From assembly GCF_003473485.1 (NCBI RefSeq), contig NC_053045.1, positions 41,396,494-41,460,493 of the forward strand: a DNA stretch of 64,000 nt, in the 5' to 3' direction. Below are positions 12,681 to 26,131 of this stretch, one piece after another. This DNA is from Medicago truncatula (lineage: Eukaryota > Streptophyta > Magnoliopsida > Fabales > Fabaceae). The notes below the pieces were generated by a model that ran no database searches, was not told the origin of the DNA, and saw only the letters and a program-made list of their open reading frames with translations. A program made the position numbers and the translations under genes. Positions within the stretch are counted from its first letter, which is position 1. Every line of letters starts with the position of its first letter.

Positions 12681-14766
12681 TTCGACTTTGAAATGTTTGA
12701 ATGAGTTTTTCATTGATTGTTTTTCATTTCTTATGTTGTATATATATCTTATTAGATAGATCTAGACAAACTCCAAAAAACGTGACCACTTATCCGATAG
12801 ATATGAACACCAAGTTAGTTGCATTTTACGACAATACAAGAAAACCTAATATGATATGAAAAAGTTTCATGCGAGAATCTATACAACTAATTAGGTAGAA
12901 TAGACAACATATTCTCTGAATTCTTTTTAGTTTTCGAAGAGACTAACAAATCATTACACTCAATATAAGACACTTCAATGACAACATTTTCATAAACTTA
13001 CATGAATTAAATAAAAGTTTACATCATAATAATACAACATCCTTAATGAGGATGTCATGCAAGGCTTCCTTGATTATGCTTATGTACTATAATTTTTTGA
13101 TTTGAACCAAGATGGAATAAAACTATATATTATCATCTTTGATTTTCTATTATTTTACATGCATGCATTTGTTTCTTTTGTCTTGAGAAAATAACATGTT
13201 AACCAAATGGAATGATGTTGGTTTGTGTTTTGGAGTAGTGTGGGAGGTGTTGTAGATACTCCGCTGCAAACCATAACACAGTTAACTGTTTAGTAGAACG
13301 ACAATTTAAGAGTCGTTAGGGGTATTTTGTTGTTTATGAGTTATTAAAAAGCGAAGTTAGAAGTGAGAAGAGCGAATTCCCAATCCAAATTCTTGAAAGT
13401 TTGGGATTTAATTTTTAAAAAATCACAATTATTATTTTTCGACAAAAAAATAATTATTATCTTTTTAACAAAAGTGAAAGAGCATCACAATAGAGATATC
13501 CATTTTTAGGTACTTATACACATCTCTTATTATAATTTTTTAATGATAATATATAATAAACACTCACTCGTACCAACCCAACACTTCTAAAAAAAATTAT
13601 AAATGGATCTTACAAATGACTTTATATCATATATCAATAATTCTATATCATTATATTTCAATACTTTAATATTAAATTGATGTGAGATCTGTGAAAGAGA
13701 GATGGTGCTTAATCGAGCACTCATACTCTATGTCACGTTTGGTGCGCATGATATGATAAAACTATCGTATCCTACTTAAATTCGTTGTTTGGTGCACCAA
13801 TATGATATGATAAAATAAACCTATTACTACTTCTATCCTATTCATCCTTTGTAATTATAATCCTTAGTTTTTGATGGGTTAACAACATGATAAGATAAAC
13901 TATCACAAGTGCTTGTTTTCTATTCTTAAAGGAAGCGCTTCGACTCCCATCCATCTCAGCACTTTTTGAAACTATTATAAATGCTATTATTTTTGGAACA
14001 ATTTGTTCCACATACTATTTATTTTTTCTGCATTTATTCTGTTGCTTCAATTTTTCAAACGATCAATTTTTATTTTTTTTAACATTTCTTTGATTTATTG
14101 TTTCTTTTTTCTTTCTTTCTATTCTTTCTCTAGTTTTCCTATTTCGATTTTCCTAATTTTGCTTCCCTTGGTTTTTGTTCCTTTTGCTTTTTTTTTTTTT
14201 TTTTTTTTTACAACTTTTTCCTAATTTCTTTGATTGCTTCAATTTTTTTTAAAAAAAATTATGTATTTGTTTACATGATGATTTTGTCATTTATAATATA
14301 ATATATATTTTATCATGACACTGTTGAAGGAACCATCAAACAAACGATAAGATAAAATAATGATAACATATGATAACATAAATTTTCCCACTAATGGGGC
14401 CAAAAGACACTTTGATTTCTCTATCCAAGTGTTTGAAATTGTTTCACATCCCTAGTTTTTATCCGCAAAAGGAACCAATTTCTGACCTTTGATTTCTTAA
14501 GGATCTCTTATTTTAATAAACTCTAATTTGCCTCAATCTCACTTCTCATGTGTTTCCCATGTGTTTTCACCTCATGAATCCCTCTTCCTAAAAGGTGCGG
14601 CCATTTTTTAAGAGTCCACTCTTTTGGATTCCAAAGATTCACATTTTTCCACCGTTAAAACTATGTTGAAATTGCTTTTTTTATAGACATATCCGCTTAT
14701 TTGCGCATGAGCGCATAATAATAGCCATGCAACATACATCTATCATGTCTCTACATTTGCACAAAA
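12681..14766. other. Intergenic, AT-rich, no gene
   Basis: No convincing coding sequence. A thymine-rich stretch at about 14000-14230 gives a spurious 73-residue frame rich in F, I and L. Around 13740-13830, GTTTGGTGC motifs with ATGATATGATAAAA recur and may be a transposon remnant, but I could not pair the two ends. Confidence 0.45.
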
Positions 14767-14900
14767 AAAAAGGCCAAATGCATCTAAAGGTCCTTAAAGT
14801 TTTTCGTTTTTCTCAAAGTGGTTCTTTAAGTTTCAAAAATTCCAAACAAGTCATTTTAGTTTTTGAATCGTTTCAAACAAGTCCTATAAAATTAGTACAA
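14767..14900. mobile_element. Solo arm of a GGTCCTTTAAG-type MITE
   Basis: CCAAATGCATCTAAAGGTCC followed by degenerate CTCAAAGTGGTTCTTTAAG and TTTTTGAATCGTTTCAAA segments matches the left arm of the complete element at 58533-58902. The mirrored right arm is absent, so this is a truncated copy. Confidence 0.65.
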
Positions 14901-15707
14901 GCGTTTGTCTTGTATGCTGCTACCATGCTTAACAGAGCTCCTCTCTCTTACTGAGATTTTTCGGATCCAACATTTCATTAAAAAAAAAAAACAGGTGTGA
15001 TGTAGGAGAAGTTGAGAGATAGATGTCTGTAAGGATCAAATTGTGTGGTTTGGTGGGTGGGATCAAGTTGAGGCAAATCAACATTGAGAGAAGAAGAGAA
15101 GTGGGTAGACGTTTGTTCGCACTTCATTTTTGTGGAATTGGATTAGATGCATTGTGACTGCACTCGTCTTGAGGGTCCAAATTTATTTCGATTTTGATTT
15201 CTTTTAAATATAAAAGAAGAGTTTAAAATCTGAATCGTTTAGACATGATCGGATGATTGAGATACGTGTGACTGTACACAGTCCTATTCCATTTTTTTAC
15301 CAAAAGAATATGGATATATGAGCAAAAATGATGTAAATTTGTTGCAGCCACAATATTAACATTTAAGAGAAAATTTTCTCATATTATGTAACCACAATTT
15401 AAAACCATGTTTAGTAACATTCATTTTTTGATCCAAAATAGTTCATCCTCATAACTAACCAATGCAATTGGCTTCAAAATAAAACATGTTTATGGAAATG
15501 AATCAAGTGAAAATAAAAGTCGATTTATATATATAACTTTCAATTATTCGAAGTTTCAATATCAATGACAAGAGAAAATTACAACCACAAATATGTTGAA
15601 GAAAAATAAGAAAAGACAAGAAGGCTTGAAGACTTTTAAATGCTTAATTTGTAGCTCCCACACAATAATGATCAATAATGTGGAGCAGTGCAGTACATGC
15701 AAATCAA
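14901..15707. other. Intergenic; CCoAOMT 3' flank
   Basis: No gene visible. The last 100-150 bp before 15708 should hold the 3' UTR of the minus-strand CCoAOMT gene. Confidence 0.4.
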
Positions 15708-16939
<1,232 letters not shown>

Positions 16940-17033
16940 TGTTAAATTCTTGGAATGTTTTGCTTCTTTTTCTGTTTCTGCTATGTGTTGAAGAGTTGAA
17001 TGGAGCTTGGTTAGAGAAGAGGTAGGAAGAGGG

Positions 17034-17041
17034 TTATATAA
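17034..17041 (-). promoter_or_regulatory. TATA box of the CCoAOMT gene
   Basis: TTATATAA on the minus strand, about 95 bp upstream of the ATG, at a plausible distance for a short leader. Confidence 0.6.
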
Positions 17042-17113
17042 GGGAGGGAAAAACCGGTATGGTTAAGGAAAATTGGTGTGATGTTTGGTTGAACCGGTTG
17101 GCGTCCGGTTCGT

Positions 17114-17120
17114 GGTTGGT
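17114..17120 (-). promoter_or_regulatory. AC-II element (ACCAACC) in the CCoAOMT promoter
   Basis: ACCAACC on the minus strand, about 75 bp upstream of the TATA box. AC elements bind R2R3-MYB lignin regulators and are found in phenylpropanoid gene promoters, including CCoAOMT. The call rests on motif and position. Confidence 0.55.
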
Positions 17121-18242
17121 GAGGTCTTCTGCTTTCTTATATTATTATACTAAAGCAAAGAAAAGCAATGAGTGTGGGGCCAGTCGACTATTGATGTTTT
17201 TCTTTTATTTTTTTGACTGAGGTTTTTCATTTTATGGATTTTCTCTATTTATAGAAAATGTGTTATGAAAATGACATCACCTATTTTTTTCTTTTGAAGG
17301 AGTGACACCATCTTAATGAATTCTTACAATCTCACATTGAAAAGAATAACCTTCTTTTTTTTAAGTTAAAACAAAAGAAAAACAGAATCAATGTCTAAAG
17401 TTTGTATGCATGTTATGAAAAAGAAAAAATTACACATTGTTTAAGAATCGAAGTCGATGATAGTTTATAAAGAACACTCACATTTTTTATTTATTAAAAT
17501 ATTTATAAATGATAAATAATAACTGAAATTCACACATAAATGAAAGGTTTGGGGATATATAAACTCCAATCACGACATCTAATTTATTTATTTAGACATT
17601 TTACCCGTTAATCTAGGACTTATAAACTTATCGAATTTTAATAATAAATTGATTCTAAAATGAAATGTATTTAATTTTTGAAGTAACTAAAGAATTCAGA
17701 TAATCCCATTTTCAAAAGGATGATGCATTTTCATGCATAGAGATTACTTGCAAAATAAGGTCACCTTCGTATTTTAAAAAGGTTGATTAAATCATTAATA
17801 GAAGGTCCACAAACTGATACTTTTTATTTTCAAAATAATTTCTTGCTTTTATATTTGTGTAAACATAATACATGCACGATCCACAAACGAAGATGGACGG
17901 TTGGATGTGGGTGATCTACAAAAGGGTTGGTTGAATGGCGTGGTCCCACGGGTGTGGTTGAAAATTACACATGGCAAATGAAGTTGGTTTGGGGTTGGTG
18001 AGGTGAGTGAGGGTACTTTGTGTCTAGACATGTGAGAGTTGGTCATCTTCTAATGTTTGGGATTTCAGTTTACCAAATTTGTGAAAAGGAAAATTAAAGA
18101 TTTTGTTACAACATATCTTTGATTTTAGAGTGAATTGCTAGTTTTGACATGTTTTTGATGCTTTATTGTATAATTTATTTTGACTAGAATTCATTTTAAC
18201 TTTAAATTAAAGTTTCAAGTTTTTGTCTTTACAATTTTTTTT
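17121..18242. other. Distal CCoAOMT upstream region, no gene
   Basis: AT-rich sequence without a protein-like frame. The 65-residue minus frame at 17849-18046 has no recognisable domain. Confidence 0.4.
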
Positions 18243-18355
18243 TAGCTATAATTTCACTTTTTTAAGATGAATAAGTGACAAGTTTTGAGTTTGAATTCCG
18301 ACTCTTATATATATTGTGCAATATCTTTACCAATTGAGTTATGTTTCCGAAGATT
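18243..18355 (-). mobile_element. Degenerate tRNA-derived SINE
   Basis: Read on the minus strand, TAACTCAATTGGTAAAGA resembles a pol III A box and GGAATTCAAACTC a B box. They are about 35 bp apart and are followed by the region found at the 3' end of the other SINEs in this window. A second, more decayed fragment (GTTTCGAACCCC, about 18435-18520) lies next to it. No clear target duplication. Confidence 0.45.
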
Positions 18356-18520
18356 TTCGAAGATGTTTCACATTTAATTTTTATCCTTGAAATATTTAAC
18401 CCATTTTTTGTATAGAAGAAATGCATAATAAATGTAAGGGTTGCGTTTCGAACCCCAGAAACATCTCACTTCTTTGTATTTAAAATGTGTGAGCTCTAAC
18501 TATTAGACAATTTGACAAAA

Positions 18521-20704
18521 AAAACATAATTATTTTATGGGAAATGTTTTAAGACATTTAAACAGTAAATTTTTTATGAGAATTATTGTTTTTAATGCGT
18601 TAGAAATTGAAATAATTTGACTTTTTTAGTTGATAATTTCTTGCATTAGAATGCTTAAAGAGTGCCTCGGGGACACTCGATAATAAATATTACATTTAAG
18701 ATCAAATTTTGTCATCATAGAGTGTATGTTTGGTTCCACTTCTAGAGGGACTATAATTGATTTTGAATGTGTAGAATTGATTATGACATATTTTGTTGGT
18801 GTCGACTAGAATTGATTCCGTCTCTAGAATTTATTCTATTTAAAACTATGATTTGTAGCTTTTGATTCTATAATTGATTTTCACATAAATCTATAGTTCA
18901 ATTCACTTTTACACAAAAGTATTCAAACATAAATAACTTTTGGTCAAAATTACTTTTAACCAAAATCAATTCTTGAGAATCAATTCTATTAAAATTAATT
19001 TTCCCCACTACACAACGGAACACACGCAGAATTAAACAGCCCAGTAAAATATTGAAATGTGGTTGAGTTGAACTTTGTTGACTTAGATGGAATGTTGATG
19101 CATGCAAGACTTAGTAGTCTTCTTTTGGTAAAGTAATGTTTTCTTTTCATTAGTAATTAGTATATGCCCATGTCAATACTAGAATTACTACACTCACTAT
19201 GAGAATCGGTTAAACAAGATTTCCACCTAAAATATCGAAGAAAAACCAAAGACTAAGATTAAAGAGCAGTACAAGCTTCAATCTAATAATTTTGTAATGG
19301 TGTTAACAAAAATACTATAATATAATTAGATCCTAATTATTTTCCTTATTTGTTAAGTGTAGACTAATGGAAGGGAAAAGTCCAGTTGAGTCAAAGTGAT
19401 AGGGACATAAGTGGGTGAAATTAGAAAAGGAGTTGTTGTGGGAAAGAGAAGGGAGAGTTGTTGTGGAACAAAAGGACAAAACATACACTGCAAAACAAGT
19501 TTCAAATTTGCTTCTCTTGTTAAATGGCTACCACTACTTTATTATTACCAAGGTTCATATATATGCTTCTCTTGTTATATGATATAGGGTTTGACTATTC
19601 GCTGCATAAATGTTTTTAGTGTTAGTTCAATGAATGGATTTGATTAATAACCTGCAACTAATACTGTACAAATTTTCTGTAATTGCAACTCTGTCTTTCC
19701 TATTTTACATTTTTTAGTTTTTTTTTATGTAACCTACATTTTACATTATAGTCTAGTTAGTATATGGAGTTCTATTTTACATTTTACATTATTTCAATCT
19801 CTTAACTAATTTCGTTCCATAGAAAGAATTGATTAGATTACTTTTCTGCTTTTGTTTTGCATTTTTGGGTTTTACCTTTATCAATTGTAGCATTATGATA
19901 TTATTTTCATCATGTGAGTTTGCAGTATATTAATTCTACTGTACACAATTTATATAGCATTAATTCATAGCCATCTAAAGAGTTCTGAAGCTATTTGTTC
20001 AAAATTTATGTATGGCTCTGCAGGTATTTTCGGTTTACATGATAGCAAGCATTGCATTTATGGGAAAGCATTGCAGTGGGAGCAGCAGTGCTGGTTTACT
20101 CTATACTCTTGAAATTCATAATTTATGGGAAAATTTATGTATGATCAATGACATTGGTTGTTGGATGAACAGATGAGATCAACGCATGATGAAAATATTA
20201 GAGAGACAACTGTTTTTGTGCATCTTCTGCACTGTTGTGGTCTCTGATTCTTGTCGCAGCATTCTACCTTGTCGCGCCTTCATCATTGTGACGTCAAATT
20301 TACTGTGGAGCTCTCTGGTTTATTCATCTCCTCGGGTTCTCCATCTTGTCATTAATGTTGAATGTTGATCCTTTAAACATTGTGGTTGATGTGCCTCTTA
20401 GCTTGGTCCCAGAACCTTGCATCAAAGGTTGGAAAAATGCTAAAACAAATTACATAGTAGAGCAATGCTGCAGAAGATGTGTATATACCTAAAACCGAGT
20501 GATCTTCAATATAGGCAAATTTTATAAATTATTATGCTCTTGAAAGATACTAGCACTAGGGAAAGGTTTTTATGAATTTTGTTTTGCTTCCCAAGAGGAT
20601 CCGAGCAAATAAAGGCAAAAAAGTTCAATGTTAGAATCAGTTAATTGAGCTCCCTCTTAAATATTGGGAACCTAGACTGCTATTTGCACTGCAGGTACCA
20701 TCAG
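18521..20704 (+). other. Unassigned region with exon-like fragments
   Basis: From about 19520 to 20450 there are stretches less AT-rich than the surroundings with plausible splice acceptors (TCTGCAG at about 20022, GAACAG at about 20174). Short translated pieces include VFSVYMIASIAFMGKHCSG and MRSTHDENIRETTVFVHLL. No continuous frame or known domain could be assembled. It may be an untranslated or decayed gene that the LTR element at 20705 interrupted. I do not assign a function. Confidence 0.25.
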
Positions 20705-21230
20705 TGTTGGAAATTTAGGTCTTAATTAAAAACAGATTTCATAATATATGTTCAACAATCGTAAATCAATAGCGGAAGCAAACAAAATATTGAACATGAT
20801 TATGATCGGATCTACGACATGTTTGATTTATCAAGGATATTAAGAATTAGGGTATTAGGAATACCTGGATAAAGCTTTCTTAGCAGCCCTCTCATCAACA
20901 ACGATAACCAAAGAGATGAGATGATCTGAAACACACAATAGAGTTAGCGGCGGCTGATTTGGTTCTTTCTCAACCGATACCTTTATGCCTCAAGTTCTCT
21001 TCAGATGGGGAGAAGAGAAAGTTTGTCGTGTACGGTATATTGGGGACCATAGCCTCTTTTATATTGGATGACCGTTAGGGTTTCGCATTATTTCGTTAAT
21101 GGGCCATCCAGACATCCAAGTCCATATATCAACTAAGGCTCACAATTGATAAATAGTTAATATAATTATTGTTACGATAATTGCCCACATAAGGATATTG
21201 GAATATAATAAATAATAAAATATTCCAACA
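20705..21230 (-). repeat. 3' LTR of the LARD-like element
   Basis: Begins TGTTGGAA and ends TTCCAACA. It differs from its partner at 23835-24354 by scattered substitutions and a few small indels, implying an old insertion. Confidence 0.85.
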
Positions 21231-21253
21231 CTAAGGAATGTTATGATGCGGAT

Positions 21254-21394
21254 GTAAACTCTTAAATACTTAAATGTGTTTACACTCACACAACATTAGT
21301 CAATATGTCAAATGTTTACCATCACAAGTGCCGATTTAAACTCTTAAATACTTAAATGTGTTTACACTCACACAACATTAGTCAATATGTCAAA
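21254..21394. repeat. Direct repeat pair, 58 bp each
   Basis: A 58-bp sequence starting TAAACTCTTAAATACTTAAA lies at 21254-21311 and again, essentially identical, at 21337-21394 (spacing 83 bp), near the 3' LTR of the LARD-like element. Confidence 0.85.
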
Positions 21395-21549
21395 ATTAAT
21401 TAATTATAAGACATGCACAATTGTTCTTTATTTGTAAATTAAAAGACAAAAAACAAGATACCAAGTACACCATTAAAACACAATCTTTTGATTGCTAAGA
21501 ATTAATTGCAAGCGGTACTCTCAATGCAATGATCAAATATTGGTAATAA

Positions 21550-21930
21550 GTCATGTGAGGTAATTAGTGTCTTTTGACATCCTCATTACCCGCATGGAAA
21601 AACTTAAGAAGTCTTGTAAGATAATGGGTGTCTTTTGACATCCTCATTATCCACATTAAAAAAATAAGAATTACCACATATTTAACATCACAAGTTGTAA
21701 ATTAACAAACCCAAAAACAAGATACCAAAGCACCATTAAAACACAATCTTTTGACTGCTAAGAATTAATTGCCAACGGTAATCTCAATACAATGATCAAA
21801 TACGGTAATAAGTCCTGTCAGAAAATGGGTGCCTTTTGACATCCTCATTATCCACATGGATAAAACTTAAGAATTCCTGTCAGATAATGGGTGCCTTTTG
21901 ACATCCTCATTATCCACATGAAAAACTTAA
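21550..21930. repeat. Dispersed short repeats, four copies
   Basis: A motif of about 35 bp centred on CTTTTGACATCCTCATTA occurs at about 21570, 21630, 21835 and 21897. Copies are joined by ACTTAAGAA-type spacers. The neighbouring stretch AACACAATCTTTTGA...GCTAAGAATTAATTG is also duplicated (about 21478 and 21740). Confidence 0.8.
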
Positions 21931-22256
21931 TAATTACCTCATATTTACCATCGCATGTATGTAATTATCCGGCCAAGTTGTGCCTTCCTTTTGGCCGACT
22001 AAAACAACTCGCATGAACAATTCCATACTACATCTTTTGTAATTTCAATTGAATCAAATCTACGCAAGAGAGGTTACTTTTGCAACTTGTTGTTTCAACC
22101 AAAATTACTAGACAATTCAATAATGAATTTTAAATGGGAGTGGTGTTAAATTCACAAGCAAATGGGAAATGTCTTGAATTTACAAGACACTACCGACATA
22201 ATGTAGGTTGAATTAGTTCATTATGTTGCTAAGTAACCATAAGGTCACTCAACAAC

Positions 22257-22411
22257 CCTTAAGTGTGAAGACAAATTCACGAATTTGAAAGAAGATGAAA
22301 GTCACAAATCACACCAGTGTGTGTATGACAATACTTAAGTGTGAAGAAAAACTCACGAATTTGAAAAAATATGCAAGTCACAAATTACATCAATGTGTGT
22401 ATGAAAATACA
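22257..22411. repeat. Tandem repeat, about 78 bp x 2
   Basis: CTTAAGTGTGAAGACAAATT and CTTAAGTGTGAAGAAAAACT open two adjacent units, each closing with AATGTGTGTATGA-like sequence. Inside the LARD-like element. Confidence 0.75.
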
Positions 22412-22865
22412 TTTACATATATCGCATAAAAGCAACAACAAACGTAGCATGAAATATATTCAAAATGCATGATAAGACAAAATATTATTAAAGAAAACTT
22501 AATAACAATAAACTATAACATCATAATCATGCTATAAAAAAAATATTCAATTTCAAACCAAAAGAAAATTGAATCTCATATAAATCAAAATATTCATGCC
22601 GCAATTGATTCACATATGCCAAATAATTCTTTAATAAAATAATAAATAACTCTAGACTCAATTGTTTCTTAAAGAAGATAACAAACTTACATGTTTATAA
22701 ATAAATAAACACTTTTAGAGTTCAAATTTCCAAAAAATTAAAGAATCAAATCTTCATTCTAAAATAAGTTATGATGTACTATCCAATTGTTTCAAAATTA
22801 CTTTGAGATGTGTTATTAAACACTAATAAAAAATAAACAAGTCTCCCCACATGATATATGATGAC

Positions 22866-22868
<3 letters not shown>

Positions 22869-22897
<29 letters not shown>
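22869..22897. repeat. (AT)n microsatellite
   Basis: Perfect AT dinucleotide run inside the LARD-like element. Confidence 0.9.
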
Positions 22898-22898
<1 letters not shown>

Positions 22899-23821
22899 CT
22901 TTATATGCCTAATATCTCAAAATAAACTTTATGTACAACATCTATGTGAATTAAAATTAATTTTAAATAGAAATTAAGTTGCAAAACATGATAACAATAT
23001 TTAAAGAATTTTTTTTTTCTTCCAAAAGATCTAATATAGAATCAAATCACCAAAATCAAAATGAAATTCAAATCTTTGTCAAATGGTAACGAACTGCATT
23101 TACCAATTTAAAAAAAAAATAAACTTTATACATATACTTTCAGATCAAAGAAAAGTTATCATCCAAAATATGATCCGAAAATAAATGCTCTACAAACTCA
23201 AAATCAATCTAGATGAAAAGAAATATAGAATCGAATTTCCCTTTGTGTCCCATAACTAACGGTGACAAGGTAAAAATAAAAAACAATTTGTTGAAACCAA
23301 AAATAGTCCCAAATAAGAGAATAATGATTCGTTTCTTTTTTTTTTTTTTTTTGGTACACATAATGATTCGTTTCTAGATGCAACAAAACAAGACAACAAC
23401 AAAAAAAGTCTCAAATGCTTTAATCAATTCAATACTAACATGTTAATAAAAGAAATCATAATGGACACATGATACGTATTTTTTTTTATTTTTTTTTGGT
23501 TACACATGATACGTATTTTAACCCAGGAAAAAAAAATCGAATTGATGCTAAACGTATGCTCGTATAAAAATATTCAATTTAACGTAATAAAACTGCAATT
23601 GCATCACAACAAAATTAACCCAAAAACTTATTATCAGATCACAAGAAAAAGAAAACAAAAAATTAGCGATGGTTAAAGCACAAACATGTGTAATACCAAT
23701 TTTACTGATGTACTACGACGAAACAAAAATAAAAGGGTTCGTTTATAATTCAAAGAACTAAATTACCATTACAAACTTAAGCATGAATCATCATACAAAT
23801 AATCTCAATAAAACAAAGACC

Positions 23822-23833
23822 GCTCTGATACCA
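23822..23833 (-). other. Primer binding site, initiator tRNA-Met
   Basis: GCTCTGATACCA, the complement of TGGTATCAGAGC, separated from the 5' LTR (23835) by one base. It fixes the orientation of the element. Confidence 0.9.
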
Positions 23834-23834
23834 T

Positions 23835-24354
23835 TGTTAGAAATTTAAATCTTAATTAAAAACATATTTTATATGTTCAACAATCGTAAATCAATAGTGG
23901 AAGCAAACAAAACATTGAACATGATTATGGTCGGATTTACGACATGTTTGATTTATCAAGATATTAAGAATTAGGGTATTAGGAATATCTGGATAAAGCT
24001 TTTGCAGCAGCCCTCTCATCAACAACGATAATCAAAGAGATGAGATGATCTGAAACACACAATAGAGTTAGCGGCGGCTGATTTGATTCTTCCTCAACCG
24101 GTACCTTTATGCCTCAAGTTCTTTTCAGATGGGGAGAAGAGAGAGTTTACCGTGTACGGTATATTGGGGACCATAGCCTCTTTTATATTGGATGATCATC
24201 AGGGTTTCCCATTATCCCGTTAATGAGTCATCCGGACATCCAAGTCCATATATCAACTAAGGCTCACAATTGATAAATAGCTAATATAATTATTGTTACG
24301 ATAATTGCCCACATAAAGATATTGGAATATAATAAATAATAAAATATTCCAACA
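23835..24354 (-). repeat. 5' LTR of the LARD-like element
   Basis: Begins TGTTAGAA and ends TTCCAACA; partner of 20705-21230. Confidence 0.85.
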
Positions 24355-24769
24355 CTAAGATCCTAATTGCTTCGGTCATTTTGCAAGGGTTCTTGTTGAC
24401 ATTGTGTAGCAGAAAAATTGTATGACACCACGGTGAAAGGAGTAGGCTTTTACTTTTTACATTGAAGTTGAAAATGATAGACTTCCTTCAAGAGTGGAAG
24501 GAATACAATGCCTCAGAACCAGTACGATAGTAGAAGGTCAATACTCATGGAAAGCATGTTTCCCTCGCCAAAATAATCTCAACTGACCTTCCATACTAAA
24601 GACAACTCAACAATCATTAATATGTTAATTCGGGTGCAAATAGGAGGAGGAACGCAGATAGACAGACACTTTAGCGACTGTCTATGAGCATAGAAATGCG
24701 CAGGGCGCATAATTTAGATTCTTTTTTTTTTCCTTCATTTTTGAAGTGTTTTTCATCTTGGATAACTTT
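24355..24769. other. Spacer between two LTR retrotransposons
   Basis: About 415 bp of non-repetitive-looking sequence without a frame. It may continue the unassigned exon-like region left of 20705. Confidence 0.35.
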
Positions 24770-25958
24770 TGTTGGAACATTAGTGTAATGTTCGAAGAAA
24801 AATTGAATAATTAAACACCAAATAATTATATTTGATCTAATGTTGTGTGAATTGAAAAAATAGAGTGTGGAGGTCCCAATAAAATAAGACACACATTAGT
24901 AGTGTTTAAATTGCAGTGTTTAATTTTAAATACTTGATAATGATAAAAATAATAGTAATTATTATTTTTAGAATATCACTTCCCATAAATTTAGCTTACG
25001 GTGGTTGTGATAAGAATAATAATTTAATTGAATTTTTTATATTTCCTTCATTCAAATCCAATAATTTGTTTCCTTCCTTTACTTTTGTGGATTTGTTTCT
25101 TTTGATCCTATCCACAAGTGTTGTTGAACTGATTAATGGATAAACTTCATTTTAGTCTTATCCATTAGAGTAATTGTTGTCGCAATTTTTGCTAAAACAA
25201 TTATAGAATCTTTATATAAATAAAGGACTCCACTCCACTCAGTTCAAAAAAACACACCAAAGAGTTTCATTGAGTTGTCGAGAACTCTTTCTCTCTTCTC
25301 CCTTTCTTGACTTGTGTTGACGAGTCTTTCTTCTCTTTATCTCATTTTTCTGTTCCTTCGGAATTAAGAGTGTTCTTAAGACCATAGTCCCTTTTCGGTT
25401 TAATGTCCCTTCAGAATTAAGAATAGTCTTAAGTTCATAATCCCTTCGATATTTTTATGTCCTTCGAAATAAATAATAATTTAAGATCATAGTCCCTTTT
25501 CAGTATAATGTCCCTTCAAAATTATGAATGATCTTAAAATATAGTATTCTTCTTTGATTCTTGAAGAAGTTGGACGTTTGAATGGTGTAAAACCATATTT
25601 GAATGATCATAGTATCATAGTTGGAGAAGTTAATAATTAGAATGGTGGTAACACCATATTTGAGTGGTCTCAACACCATAATAGAGTTGTAATAGTACAA
25701 TATTAAAGTGGTTTCAGTATTAAAAGAATGGTTTTGGTACCATATTGAAGGTGTAATTCTCGAACGGTTTTCTACAATGCAGTAGTTAATCGAACAGTTG
25801 TAGTTGTGCTTGTTTTATCCTGGAGGCGGCGGGGTTGACAATCTGCCTTGCACAACTTTGGACAGTGCCACGAAACGTCTTAAAGAGAGCGACCTGGTCG
25901 TGACTCAACCTAGTAACAACTTCGATAGATAATAGAATTTGGAAATAAAAAAACAACA
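24770..25958 (+). repeat. 5' LTR of the copia element
   Basis: Starts TGTTGGAACATTAGTG and ends AAACAACA. Contains a TATATAAA-like box near 25214. Repeats of the pattern AGAATGGTNNNNACACCATA in the R/U5 part resemble short internal duplications. Confidence 0.9.
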
Positions 25959-26131
25959 ATTTTAAGACGTTTCCTATTGTTATATCTACCAAAGAGATTA
26001 CTTATTGAACTTTCGTTGTTCCATAATAAAACAAGGATAAATCAAGCTTTAGAAATACATTTTTGACTGAAAAAAATGAAGTGTTTGTTGTTATAACAAA
26101 CAACACTAAGAAATTCACATATCACTTTTAA

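Larger units (their letters stand above)
20705..24354 (-). mobile_element. Non-coding LTR retrotransposon (LARD-like), minus orientation
   Basis: Two direct repeats of about 520 bp (20705-21230 and 23835-24354), each starting TGTTRGAA and ending TTCCAACA, enclose 2.6 kb without gag-pol. Next to the right repeat, GCTCTGATACCA (23822-23833) is the reverse complement of TGGTATCAGAGC, the initiator-tRNA-Met primer site, one base from the LTR. The right repeat is therefore the 5' LTR and the element runs on the minus strand. The interior carries several tandem repeats instead of genes. The flanks (ATCAG, CTAAG) do not match as a target duplication. It must have been mobilised by proteins of another element. 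Confidence 0.85.

Noticed and set aside
14003..14224. 73-residue frame rich in F, I and L, looking like a membrane protein
   Set aside because: It is a translation of a thymine-rich low-complexity tract.
20186..20368. 60-residue frame with a hydrophobic start
   Set aside because: No recognisable family, and the hydrophobicity is shared by the other frames of the stretch; kept only as part of the unassigned region.
21550..21930. CRISPR-like array of spaced repeats
   Set aside because: Irregular spacing, diverged copies, and location inside a plant LTR element; these are internal retroelement repeats.
24671..25143. Open frames in the copia 5' LTR, and similar ones in the 3' LTR
   Set aside because: They lie in non-coding LTR sequence and are not conserved between the two LTRs.
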